From: Anastatus disparis
Lineage: Eukaryota > Arthropoda > Insecta > Hymenoptera > Eupelmidae
Direction of reading: 5' to 3'
DNA length: 64,000 nt
NCBI GenBank assembly: GCA_017163975.1
Contig: JAFFSR010000083.1
Span: 62,001-126,000, forward strand
Shown: positions 11,231 to 23,129 of the stretch, piece after piece
Layout: each line of letters begins with the position of its first letter
Numbering within the stretch: the first letter of the stretch is position 1
Translations under genes and position numbers: made by a program
The notes under the pieces: model-generated
Database searches by the model: none
What the model was told of the DNA's origin: nothing
The model's input: only the letters and a program-made list of their open reading frames with translations

Positions 11231-11312
11231 ACATTTCACACCACCTGAGAGCAAAAAAATAAAAATCGCTGAAACTCTGAGAAATTATTCTTATTATTAC
11301 CCAAAATGAGTA
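11228..11312 (+). repeat. Diverged copy of the GGGACATTTCACACC end sequence
   Basis: GCGACATTTCACACCACC...GAGAAATTATTC repeats, with differences, the outer end of the RPC1-bearing repeat at 11811. It sits next to (TA)n as the others do. Probably a truncated second copy of the same TA-loving element; only about 85 bp align. Confidence 0.6.
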
Positions 11313-11394
11313 AAAAATTTTCGAATAAGCACTTCAAAAGATATAATTATTACAACTATGATTCTCGTACTTTGAAATTATACAATTGTTCGCG

Positions 11395-11805
11395 CTATAT
11401 ATTAAATCGTACTATATTCAGTCTATTACAAATCAATTAAAATTGGTAGAGTTTTTCTACCACTCGACTGAAATTTATTAAAATGTTTTAAAATCAATCA
11501 CTATCTTTATTCTTTTATTTAATATTATAATAAAACATATTTTCCTTATAACAACAGCGTAATTAATTATAAATTCTGTCCTAGTGTGAAGCCAGGAGTT
11601 AGCAGTTTTGTCATTGTTCCCTGCGAAGACCCGATTAGTATCCACCCAAGTGATTTAATTTTAAGATATTTATAGTTTATATTCAGAGTAAAGATAAAGA
11701 AAATAATATTTAAATTAATAGTGATTCAGCAATTTTTTTATAGAGTTGAGAATATAGTAACTGTGAGAGAGGGAACAAATTCTTACATTGCAATATATAT
11801 ATATA
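11395..11805 (+). repeat. LTR-plus-leader stub, left, facing inward
   Basis: Reverse complement of about 22686-23050. Contains the hairpin GGTAGA/TCTACC (11445-11461), a diverged LTR end (GTGTGAAGCCAGGAGTTAGCA), and a leader-like stretch up to TTCTTACATTGC. The LTR end resembles that of the 54 kb retrotransposon (CCAGGACTTAACA). It lies just outside the left RPC1 arm, as its partner lies outside the right one. Confidence 0.7.
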
Positions 11806-11810
11806 TATGG

Positions 11811-14285
11811 GACATTTCACACCACCTGAGAGCAAAAAAACAAAAATCGCAAAAACTCTGAGAAATTATTCTTTTTGTTACCCAAAATATGTAAAAATTT
11901 TTCAAGTGTCTAGATTGAAAGGATCAAGAGCTACAGGACATTGAAATTGTGAAGTTTTTTAAAATTTTAGGGAAAGTTCCAACTTTATTATTTTTTTTTT
12001 TGAAAATCCTGACATTTTAGAGAAAAATCCATAAGAACACTTTTTGTTGTAAATGAAGAGAAGAGTTAGCATGATTCTCTACAGACCTGAATTTTCCAGT
12101 TTTCTGATTGATTCTTATATATGTATAACATGGAAATTGAAATTTTTTATTGTTCGCCTCTCACGAAATTGGCTATTAAGGGCTTATTATCTTCTATTAT
12201 TTATTAACTTTAAAATAAATTTTTGATAGTTTAAGTCAGAGCCACCAATAAGGAGTTATGACAGTTTAAAATATAAATTTTTATGTATTATTTATTTTTC
12301 TTATTAAAAATAGTCTGTCGTAAACTCAACATAAGCATCTGGTTTCAATACTAAAAACTATTAGAATAAGTTTGAAAATCACATAGTGGAATGTTATTTA
12401 TCAATTAGAAGCTTAAATATTAATTAAACAACACTCGTTATTCTTATAATTACAATTACTTTTGAATGGCAAATAAGACTTTGAGTTATTTCAAACTCAA
12501 ATAATTATTTTTTAATAAAAATTTACTCATCCTAAAGAGTTGTTTTATCAATAAAAAAGAATAATTACATATTCACTTTTTTACTTGGCTTAACTTTTTG
12601 TAAAAAGTATCTGTTAAATGGAAAATGATGATATAATTTTGGAACACACACTGTTAAAGAAAATGATAGTAGCTTCCATTACATCTAAATTCAGGTCCTA
12701 TATCGTCTTCTAAATGAGCTGTTACAATTGAAGCACTGATTTTTAGATTAGCATTCATGATTTCATTAATACGTTGTACACCTTGAGTAATGTTCATAGA
12801 TGCTACACGTGTAAAATGGAAAGTTTTCAAGGTTATTCAAGTACCAGGTTCTTTAATACTTTGTGCAACTAAAGCACTAACTGCAGTGCCTTGTTTAATT
12901 TTTGCTTTTATATATTTTTCCTTACTTCTATGAATAAATTCAACAAGTTCCGACACAGTTGAACGTACAATATACCTGTAAACTGGGGCATCTGGCTTAA
13001 TACGCTGTCTAATCCTAGCAATTATAATTACAACTGTTTTTAAAAATTGAGCTTATTCTTGCTTAAATTCATTACTTACACAAAAATATTACAGATTATT
13101 ATCATTATACAGAGGGACATAAAAAGTTCAGAGGTTACTTCTATAACACTAGGGCCATCCAATGGATTTTCAATTTTGTACGCTGATATACATTTAATAT
13201 CATCAAGAACTCTTTTATAATCAACAAGACAGTCTCTGCCTCCTATGTACGTTGTGTCCGTAGAATCTACACAGTAAAGAATTTGAACAATATCACCAAC
13301 AAAATATATAACTGTCATATCATAATTTTGACAAAGATCTTCTAAACTCTTACTAATCTTCTTTGCATGTATCCAGTTCCAGCAATTTTAACACACGATG
13401 AATACTATTAGCTTGTTGTCCTACACAAGCAGTCATTTGTAAAACATGAATAACACTTTCCTTCAATCCTGACAATGCCATAACTGAGAGACTATTACTA
13501 GGGTGAAGGTCTTTCAAACAGATTTTACCAGCATGGTCACGAATAACTGAAAGTTTCTTCAAAATCATGGCTTTAATACTTTCTTCGAAATAACCAGGTT
13601 AACAAGGCAATCGACCACTTTCCATTTTATGAAGATACTTAGTACACTGTACATAACTATTGTTAAGTAATTCTTGTTTGGCTTCTAATCAACTGTGTCA
13701 AGAAAATGCCATTTGATTTTAGAATCAAGTAAAATTTTTCTTCCATATCTCTCTGTCTAATGTTACCAGTACCTACAATTTTTTCAATAATATTTTTCAC
13801 AAAATTTAGGAGTTTTTATTTGTGAACAGTAACGATTGTCTTTTTTCATGTAAACAATATCCAGTTCTTATTTGTCAAAATATTAATCATATCTTGCTGA
13901 TTTAAATTTTATATACTTCATACTATTAGCAAGTAAAAACATATCTTCGGTAAAGCAACACGCATGAATTTTTAAGTGAAAAATTAACTCAATTATTTAC
14001 TGAATAACATTACTTTCTTGTGGGCCCGAATTGAAAGTCGATCCTCATACTCAATCTCAAACCTTATTCTGTCTTTGTCTATATCATAATATAAACTCAT
14101 TCTATCTTTGTCTTTTGAGATTTAGATACTACTATAAATTACAGTCATTATTATGAACTATACGCGTAGAGATTTCCTTAAACCAACGATGCTATCTACA
14201 TATTTATTAAAAAAACGAATCATTCATTAAACACGCAAATAACAAGCATTCGTTTGGTATAATAATATACTGGATTACAAAGAAC
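11811..14285 (-). repeat. Inverted left arm of the RPC1 palindrome
   Basis: Reverse-complement counterpart of the tandem units at 14685-22370. Outer end GGGACATTTCACACCACC matches the complement of each unit's end (GGTGGTGTGAAAAGTCCC). The inner end, ATTCGTTTGGTATAATAATATA, mirrors 14655-14690. The arm keeps two segments missing from every plus-strand unit: about 290 bp of RPC1 coding sequence near 12660-12945 and about 265 bp near 12345-12610. It therefore represents a less deleted version. Confidence 0.85.
12665..13772 (-). pseudogene. Polr3A: RNA polymerase III subunit RPC1 fragment (inverted copy)
   Basis: Read on the minus strand this encodes, with stops and frame changes, recognisable blocks of the RNA polymerase III largest subunit. 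They are [93 protein letters not shown] and the trigger-loop block [17 protein letters not shown], then ITAHLE. In the enzyme this region forms the funnel and trigger loop near the active site. Roughly 70 codons carrying the bridge helix are missing between GQQAN and the YMQRR block, and one base is missing before SLEDLC. The same lesions occur in all plus-strand copies, so decay came before duplication. Identification is from remembered RPC1 sequence and is strong across several blocks. Confidence 0.85.
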
Positions 14286-14654
14286 TGCCATTATTTAAAA
14301 ATTATAAGAATAATTTTTATAATATTGTTATTAAACAAAATTCAATCATGTAAAAAATAAATGTAACTAACCTACAATTGTTGCCTTTAATAATAATAAT
14401 CCAAATCTGCTATTTTCACTATGAATAATTCTTAAGCAGTAATTGCTCAAGTATAGTCTGTCTATACTTTATGGAGATAGCAATGACATTTATGAATATA
14501 AATCTACTACTTTCAATATAAATGAGAATGAATATTCAATATTAATTGCGGCCTCCTGCTCAAAAAACTAGAGTATAGTATGTTTATACTCTATGAAGAT
14601 AGCGACTAGGAGTATCTATGGACATCATGTATGTACTTGAGATTGGATTTTCTT
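14286..14654. other. Palindrome spacer
   Basis: About 370 bp separating the inverted arms. It contains an internal near-repeat: a TATAGTCTGTCTATACTTTATGGAGATAGC block recurs about 130 bp on as AGTATAGTATGTTTATACTC followed by TATGAAGATAGC. No gene seen. Confidence 0.6.
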
Positions 14655-14684
14655 ATTCTTTGTAATTCAATATATTATTATACC

Positions 14685-16605
14685 AAACGAATGCTTGTTA
14701 TTTGCGTGTTTAATGAATAATTCGTTTTTTTAATAAATATGTAGATAGCATCGTTGGTTTAAGGAAATCTCTACGCGTATAGTTCATAATAATGACTGTA
14801 ATTTATAGTAGTGTCTGAATCTTAAAAGACAAAGATAGAATGAGTTTATATTATGATATAGACAAAGACAGAATAAGGTTTGAGATTGAGTATGAGGATC
14901 GACTTTCAATTCGGGCCCACAAGAAAGTAATGTTATTCAGTAAATAATTGAGTTAATTTTTCACTTAAAAATTCATGCGTGTTGCTTTACCGAAGTTATG
15001 TTTTTACTTGATAATAGTATGAAGTATATAAAATTTAAATCAGCAAGATATGATTAATATTTTGACAAATAAGAACTGGATATTGTTTACATGAAAAGAG
15101 ACAATCGTTACTGTTCACAAATAAAAACTCCTAAATTTTGTGAAAAATATTATTGAAAAAATTGTAGGTACTGGTAACATTAGACAGAGAGATATGGAAG
15201 AAAAATTTTACTTGATTCTAAAATCAAATGGCATTTTCTTGACACAGTTGATTAGAAGCCAAACAAGAATTACTTAACAATAGTTATGTACAGTGTACTA
15301 AGTATCTTCATAAAATGGAAAGTGGTCGATTGCCTTGTTAACCTGGTTATTTCGAAGAAAGTATTAAAGCCAGGATTTTGAAGAAACTTTCAGTTATTCG
15401 TGACCATGCTGGCAAAATCTGTTTGAAAGACCTTCACCCTAGTAATAGTCTCTCAGTTATGGCATTGTCAGGATTGAAGGAAAGTGTTATTCATGTTTCA
15501 CAAATGACCGCTTGTGTAGGACAACAAGCTAATAGTATTCATCGTGTGTTAAAATTGCTGGAACTGGATACATGCAAAGAAGATTAGTAAGAGTTTAGAA
15601 GATCTTTGTCAAAATTATGATATGACAGTTATATATTTTGTTGGTGATATTGTTCAAATTCTTTACTGTGTAGATTCTACGGACACAACGTACATAGGAG
15701 GCAGAGACTGTCTTGTTGATTATAAAAGAGTTCTTGATGATATTAAATGTATATCAGCGTACAAAATTGAAAATCCATTGGATGGCCCTAGTGTTATAGA
15801 AGTAACCTCTGAACTTTTTATGTCCCTCTGTATAATGATAATAATCTGTAATATTTTTGTGTAAGTAATGAATTTAAGCAAGAATAAGCTCAATTTTTAA
15901 AAACAGTTGTAATTATAATTGCTAGGATTAGACAGCGTATTAAGCCAGATGCCCCAGTTTACAGATATATTGTACGTTCAACTATGTCGCAACTTGTTCC
16001 TTTAACAGTGTGTGTTCCAAAATTATATCATCATTTCCCATTCAAGAGATGCTTATGTTTAGTAAACAACAGGCTATTTTTAATAAGAAAAATAAATAAT
16101 ACATGAAAATTTATATTTTAAACTGTCATAGCTTCTTATTGGTGGTTGTGACTTAAATTATCAAAAATTTATTTTAAAGTTAATAAATAATATAAGAAAA
16201 TAAACCCTTAATAGCAAATTTCTTGAGAGGCGAACAATAAAAATTTCAATTTCCATGTTATACACATATAAGAATCAATCAGAAAACTGCAAAATTCAGG
16301 TCTGTAGAGAATCATGCTAACTCTTTTCTTCATTTACAACAAAAAGTGTTCTTATAGATTTTTGTCTAAAACATCAGGATTTTCCAAAAAAAAAATAATA
16401 AAGTTGGAACTTCCCCAAAAATTTTGAAAAACTCACAAATTTCAATGTCCTATAGCTCTTGATCCTTTCAATCTAGACACTTGAAAATTTTTTACATATT
16501 TTGGGTAACAAAAAGAATAATTTCTCAGAGTTTTTGCGATTTTTGTTTCTTTGCTCTCAGGTGGTGTGAAAAGTCCCATATATGTATATATATACATTTG
16601 TATAT
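14685..16605 (+). repeat. 1.92 kb tandem unit 1 (right arm of palindrome)
   Basis: Starts AAACGAATGCTTGTTATTTG and ends GGTGTGAAAAGTCCCATATATG plus a short TA-rich link. First of four head-to-tail units with periods 1921, 1923 and 1921 bp. Its start adjoins the palindrome spacer. Confidence 0.93.
15168..16000 (+). pseudogene. Polr3A: RPC1 fragment, tandem copy 1
   Basis: Same degenerate RPC1 segment as the inverted copy but lacking the 3' trigger-loop part: the sequence jumps from CAACTATGTCGCAACTTGTT straight to CCTTTAACAGTG. Two open stretches (15378-15587 and 15622-15864) look like small proteins, but they are frames of RPC1 around [10 protein letters not shown] and VGDIVQILY, separated by a one-base loss and with a stop after SGRLPC upstream. 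Not functional. Confidence 0.85.
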
Positions 16606-18528
16606 AAACGAATGCTTGTTATTTGCGTGTTTAATAAATAATTCGTTTTTTTAATAAATATGTAGATAGCATCGTTGGTTTAAGGAAATCTCTACGCGTA
16701 TAGTTCATAATAATGACTGTAATTTATAGTAGTGTCTGAATCTCAAAAGACAAAGATAGAATGAGTTTATATTATGATATAGACAAAGACAGAATAAGGT
16801 TTGAGATTGAGTATGAGGATCGACTTTCAATTCGGGCCCACAAGAAAGTAATGTTATTCAGTAAATAATTGAGTTAATTTTTCACTTAAAAATTCATGCG
16901 TGTTGCTTTACCGAAGTTATGTTTTTACTTGATAATAGTATGAAGTATATAAAATTTAAATCAGCAAGATATGATTAATATTTTGACAAATAAGAACTGG
17001 ATATTGTTTACATGAAAAGAGACAATCGTTACTGTTCACAAATAAAAACTCCTAAATTTTGTGAAAAATATTATTGAAAAAATTGTAGGTACTGGTAACA
17101 TTAGACAGAGAGATATGGAAGAAAAATTTTACTTGATTCTAAAATCAAATGGCATTTTCTTGACACAGTTGATTAGAAGCCAAACAAGAATTACTTAACA
17201 ATAGTTATGTACAGTGTACTAAGTATCTTCATAAAATGGAAAGTGGTCGATTGCCTTGTTAACCTGGTTTTTTTCGAAGAAAGTATTAAAGCCAGGATTT
17301 TGAAGAAACTTTCAGTTATTCGTGACCATGCTGGCAAAATCTGTTTGAAAGACCTTCACCCTAGTAATAGTCTCTCAGTTATGGCATTGTCAGGATTGAA
17401 GGAAAGTGTTATTCATGTTTCACAAATGACCGCTTGTGTAGGACAACAAGCTAATAGTATTCATCGTGTGTTAAAATTGCTGGAACTGGATACATGCAAA
17501 GAAGATTAGTAAGAGTTTAGAAGATCTTTGTCAAAATTATGATATGACAGTTATATATTTTGTTGGTGATATTGTTCAAATTCTTTACTGTGTAGATTCT
17601 ACGGACACAACGTACATAGGAGGCAGAGACTGTCTTGTTGATTATAAAAGAGTTCTTGATGATATTAAATGTATATCAGCGTACAAAATTGAAAATCCAT
17701 TGGATGGCCCTAGTGTTATAGAAGTAACCTCTGAACTTTTTATGTCCCTCTGTATAATGATAATAATCTGTAATATTTTTGTGTAAGTAATGAATTTAAG
17801 CAAGAATAAGCTCAATTTTTAAAAACAGTTGTAATTATAATTGCTAGGATTAGACAGCGTATTAAGCCAGATGCCCCAGTTTACAGATATATTGTACGTT
17901 CAACTATGTCGCAACTTGTTCCTTTAACAGTGTGTGTTCCAAAATTATATCATCATTTCCCATTCAAGAGATGCTTATGTTTAGTAAACAACAGGCTATT
18001 TTTAATAAGAAAAATAAATAATACATGAAAATTTATATTTTAAACTGTCATAGCTTCTTATTGGTGGTTGTGACTTAAATTATCAAAAATTTATTTTAAA
18101 GTTAATAAATAATATAAGAAAATAAACCCTTAATAGCAAATTTCTTGAGAGGCGAACAATAAAAAATTTCAATTTCCATGTTATACACATATAAGAATCA
18201 ATCAGAAAACTGCAAAATTCAGGTCTGTAGAGAATCATGCTAACTCTTTTCTTCATTTACAACAAAAAGTGTTCTTATAGATTTTTGTCTAAAACATCAG
18301 GATTTTCCAAAAAAAAAATAATAAAGTTGGAACTTCCCCAAAAATTTTGAAAAACTCACAAATTTCAATGTCCTATAGCTCTTGATCCTTTCAATCTAGA
18401 CACTTGAAAATTTTTTACATATTTTGGGTAACAAAAAGAATAATTTCTCAGAGTTTTTGCGATTTTTGTTTCTTTGCTCTCAGGTGGTGTGAAAAGTCCC
18501 ATATATGTATATATATACATTTGTATAT
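16606..18528 (+). repeat. 1.92 kb tandem unit 2
   Basis: Near-identical to unit 1. Differences seen by eye include GGTTTTTTTCG for GGTTATTTCG near 17268 and one extra A in an A run near 18160. Confidence 0.93.
17089..17922 (+). pseudogene. Polr3A: RPC1 fragment, tandem copy 2
   Basis: As copy 1. A one-base insertion near 17268 removes a frame break and lets the [14 protein letters not shown] frame open further upstream (17207-17509), but the same stop and deletions remain. The longer frame is therefore accidental. Confidence 0.85.
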
Positions 18529-20449
18529 AAACGAATGCTTGTTATTTGCGTGTTTAATAAATAATTCGTTTTTTTAATAAATATGTAGATAGCATCGTTG
18601 GTTTAAGGAAATCTCTACGCGTATAGTTCATAATAATGACTGTAATTTATAGTAGTGTCTGAATCTCAAAAGACAAAGATAGAATGAGTTTATATTATGA
18701 TATAGACAAAGACAGAATAAGGTTTGAGATTGAGTATGAGGATCGACTTTCAATTCGGGCCCACAAGAAAGTAATGTTATTCAGTAAATAATTGAGTTAA
18801 TTTTTCACTTAAAAATTCATGCGTGTTGCTTTACCGAAGTTATGTTTTTACTTGATAATAGTATGAAGTATATAAAATTTAAATCAGCAAGATATGATTA
18901 ATATTTTGACAAATAAGAACTGGATATTGTTTACATGAAAAGAGACAATCGTTACTGTTCACAAATAAAAACTCCTAAATTTTGTGAAAAATATTATTGA
19001 AAAAATTGTAGGTACTGGTAACATTAGACAGAGAGATATGGAAGAAAAATTTTACTTGATTCTAAAATCAAATGGCATTTTCTTGACACAGTTGATTAGA
19101 AGCCAAACAAGAATTACTTAACAATAGTTATGTACAGTGTACTAAGTATCTTCATAAAATGGAAAGTGGTCGATTGCCTTGTTAACCTGGTTATTTCGAA
19201 GAAAGTATTAAAGCCAGGATTTTGAAGAAACTTTCAGTTATTCGTGACCATGCTGGCAAAATCTGTTTGAAAGACCTTCACCCTAGTAATAGTCTCTCAG
19301 TTATGGCATTGTCAGGATTGAAGGAAAGTGTTATTCATGTTTCACAAATGACCGCTTGTGTAGGACAACAAGCTAATAGTATTCATCGTGTGTTAAAATT
19401 GCTGGAACTGGATACATGCAAAGAAGATTAGTAAGAGTTTAGAAGATCTTTGTCAAAATTATGATATGACAGTTATATATTTTGTTGGTGATATTGTTCA
19501 AATTCTTTACTGTGTAGATTCTACGGACACAACGTACATAGGAGGCAGAGACTGTCTTGTTGATTATAAAAGAGTTCTTGATGATATTAAATGTATATCA
19601 GCGTACAAAATTGAAAATCCATTGGATGGCCCTAGTGTTATAGAAGTAACCTCTGAACTTTTTATGTCCCTCTGTATAATGATAATAATCTGTAATATTT
19701 TTGTGTAAGTAATGAATTTAAGCAAGAATAAGCTCAATTTTTAAAAACAGTTGTAATTATAATTGCTAGGATTAGACAGCGTATTAAGCCAGATGCCCCA
19801 GTTTACAGATATATTGTACGTTCAACTATGTCGCAACTTGTTCCTTTAACAGTGTGTGTTCCAAAATTATATCATCATTTCCCATTCAAGAGATGCTTAT
19901 GTTTAGTAAACAACAGGCTATTTTTAATAAGAAAAATAAATAATACATGAAAATTTATATTTTAAACTGTCATAGCTTCTTATTGGTGGTTGTGACTTAA
20001 ATTATCAAAAATTTATTTTAAAGTTAATAAATAATATAAGAAAATAAACCCTTAATAGCAAATTTCTTGAGAGGCGAACAATAAAAATTTCAATTTCCAT
20101 GTTATACACATATAAGAATCAATCAGAAAACTGCAAAATTCAGGTCTGTAGAGAATCATGCTAACTCTTTTCTTCATTTACAACAAAAAGTGTTCTTATA
20201 GATTTTTGTCTAAAACATCAGGATTTTCCAAAAAAAAAATAATAAAGTTGGAACTTCCCCAAAAATTTTGAAAAACTCACAAATTTCAATGTCCTATAGC
20301 TCTTGATCCTTTCAATCTAGACACTTGAAAATTTTTTACATATTTTGGGTAACAAAAAGAATAATTTCTCAGAGTTTTTGCGATTTTTGTTTCTTTGCTC
20401 TCAGGTGGTGTGAAAAGTCCCATATATGTATATATATACATTTGTATAT
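18529..20449 (+). repeat. 1.92 kb tandem unit 3
   Basis: Near-identical to units 1 and 2; returns to the GGTTATTTCG form. Confidence 0.93.
19012..19844 (+). pseudogene. Polr3A: RPC1 fragment, tandem copy 3
   Basis: Same content and lesions as copy 1, including the missing trigger-loop segment and the lost base before SLEDLC. Recent duplication inferred from near identity. Confidence 0.85.
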
Positions 20450-22363
20450 AAACGAATGCTTGTTATTTGCGTGTTTAATAAATAATTCGTTTTTTTAATA
20501 AATATGTAGATAGCATCGTTGGTTTAAGGAAATCTCTACGCGTATAGTTCATAATAATGACTGTAATTTATAGTAGTGTCTGAATCTCAAAAGACAAAGA
20601 TAGAATGAGTTTATATTATGATATAGACAAAGACAGAATAAGGTTTGAGATTGAGTATGAGGATCGACTTTCAATTCGGGCCCACAAGAAAGTAATGTTA
20701 TTCAGTAAATAATTGAGTTAATTTTTCACTTAAAAATTCATGCGTGTTGCTTTACCGAAGTTATGTTTTTACTTGATAATAGTATGAAGTATATAAAATT
20801 TAAATCAGCAAGATATGATTAATATTTTGACAAATAAGAACTGGATATTGTTTACATGAAAAGAGACAATCGTTACTGTTCACAAATAAAAACTCCTAAA
20901 TTTTGTGAAAAATATTATTGAAAAAATTGTAGGTACTGGTAACATTAGACAGAGAGATATGGAAGAAAAATTTTACTTGATTCTAAAATCAAATGGCATT
21001 TTCTTGACACAGTTGATTAGAAGCCAAACAAGAATTACTTAACAATAGTTATGTACAGTGTACTAAGTATCTTCATAAAATGGAAAGTGGTCGATTGCCT
21101 TGTTAACCTGGTTATTTCGAAGAAAGTATTAAAGCCAGGATTTTGAAGAAACTTTCAGTTATTCGTGACCATGCTGGCAAAATCTGTTTGAAAGACCTTC
21201 ACCCTAGTAATAGTCTCTCAGTTATGGCATTGTCAGGATTGAAGGAAAGTGTTATTCATGTTTCACAAATGACCGCTTGTGTAGGACAACAAGCTAATAG
21301 TATTCATCGTGTGTTAAAATTGCTGGAACTGGATACATGCAAAGAAGATTAGTAAGAGTTTAGAAGATCTTTGTCAAAATTATGATATGACAGTTATATA
21401 TTTTGTTGGTGATATTGTTCAAATTCTTTACTGTGTAGATTCTACGGACACAACGTACATAGGAGGCAGAGACTGTCTTGTTGATTATAAAAGAGTTCTT
21501 GATGATATTAAATGTATATCAGCGTACAAAATTGAAAATCCATTGGATGGCCCTAGTGTTATAGAAGTAACCTCTGAACTTTTTATGTCCCTCTGTATAA
21601 TGATAATAATCTGTAATATTTTTGTGTAAGTAATGAATTTAAGCAAGAATAAGCTCAATTTTTAAAAACAGTTGTAATTATAATTGCTAGGATTAGACAG
21701 CGTATTAAGCCAGATGCCCCAGTTTACAGATATATTGTACGTTCAACTATGTCGCAACTGGTTCCTTTAACAGTGTGTGTTCCAAAATTATATCATCATT
21801 TCCCATTCAAGAGATGCTTATGTTCAGTAAACAACAGGCTATTTTTAATAAGAAAAATAAATAATACATGAAAATTTATATTTTAAACTGTCATAGCTTC
21901 TTATTGGTGGTTGTGACTTAAATTATCAAAAATTTATTTTAAAGTTAATAAATAATATAAGAAAATAAACCCTTAATAGCAAATTTCTTGAGAGGCGAAC
22001 AATAAAAAATTTCAATTTCCATGTTATACACATATAAGAATCAATCAGAAAACTGCAAAATTCAGGTCTGTAGAGAATCATGCTAACTCTTTTCTTCATT
22101 TACAACAAAAAGTGTTCTTATAGATTTTTGTCTAAAACATCAGGATTTTCAAAAAAAAAATAATAAAGTTGGAACTTCCCCAAAAATTTTGAAAAACTCA
22201 CAAATTTCAATGTCCTATAGCTCTTGATCCTTTCAATCTAGACACTTGAAAAATTTTTACATATTTTGGGTAACAAAAAGAATAATTTCTCAGAGTTTTT
22301 GCGATTTTTGTTTCTTTGCTCTCAGGTGGTGTGAAAAGTCCCATATATGTATATATATACATT

Positions 22364-22370
<7 letters not shown>
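20450..22370 (+). repeat. 1.92 kb tandem unit 4
   Basis: Last unit. Private changes include AACTGGTTCC for AACTTGTTCC (21757-21766) and TGTTCAGTAAAC for TGTTTAGTAAAC. Ends in a long (TA)n tract instead of another unit. Confidence 0.93.
20933..21765 (+). pseudogene. Polr3A: RPC1 fragment, tandem copy 4
   Basis: Same degenerate RPC1 segment as copies 1-3, with the same stop, frame break and deletions. Confidence 0.85.

Positions 22371-22409
<39 letters not shown>
22361..22409. repeat. (TA)n microsatellite
   Basis: TA tract closing the tandem array; it parallels the TA tract before the left arm (about 11797-11808). Confidence 0.9.
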
Positions 22410-22411
<2 letters not shown>

Positions 22412-22685
22412 CGTATGTTTCGGTACTTATGTCGACACTAAAAAATATGAGAATCATTTTCCACAGTTAAGTTTCCAGACCTGTGTAAAATAGATTTTTA
22501 TTCCGTAAGTAAGAGTATTCGAAGCTCTGATTGGTGGGCGCTTGATTTTTCCGTAAATTTCTTACGGAACTCAACTAAAAAAATAATCAGTTTTGACAAA
22601 AAAGTCGACATAAGTCCAAAAATGTCCACATAAGTCACGTTATTTGTCGAAAAAGTCTGCATAAGTCACAAAATATACATTTGTG
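22410..22685. other. Unassigned stretch with three short GTC..CATAAGTC repeats
   Basis: GTCGACATAAGTC, GTCCACATAAGTCAC and GTCTGCATAAGTCAC follow one another between about 22602 and 22672. There is no gene and no counterpart next to the left arm. Confidence 0.5.
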
Positions 22686-23050
22686 TGTAATGTAAGAATT
22701 TGTTCCCTCTCTCACAGTTACTATATTCTCAACTCTATAAAAAAATCGCTGAATTATTATTAATTTAAATATTATTTTCTTCATTTTTACTCTAAATATG
22801 AACTATAAATATCTTAAAATTAAATTATTTGGGTGGATTCTAATCGGGTCGCAGGGAACAATGACAAAACTGTTAAGTCCTGGCTTCACACCAGGACAGA
22901 ATTAATAATTAATAACGCTGTTGTTATAAGGAAAATATGTTTTATTATAATATTAAATAAAAGAATAAAGATAGCGATTGATTTTAAAACATTTTAATAA
23001 ATGTTAGTCTAGTGGTAGAAAAACTCTACCAATTTTAATTTATTTGAATC
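22686..23050 (-). repeat. LTR-plus-leader stub, right, facing inward
   Basis: Inverted partner of 11395-11805. Read on the minus strand it has a hairpin TCTACC/GGTAGA partner (23014-23030), the LTR end CCAGGACTTAACA, then a leader running to GAATTTGTTCCC's complement near 22690. It abuts the 3' end of the gypsy pol relic (RNase H ends about 23130), yet is followed by leader rather than plain flank. That suggests a shared LTR between tandem elements or a rearranged junction. Confidence 0.65.
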
Positions 23051-23129
23051 GTTGTCACGATTAAATTTACTTGAATTTTTGAAAAAAATATATAGAAATA
23101 TAATTTTAAACTTTTGAGGAAAATGTTTT

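Noticed and set aside
15378..21629. Eight small repeated plus-strand ORFs (69-100 and 80 codons) as a tandem gene family
   Set aside because: They are two frames of the same degenerate RPC1 fragment in four tandem units, with shared stops, a lost base and a missing segment.
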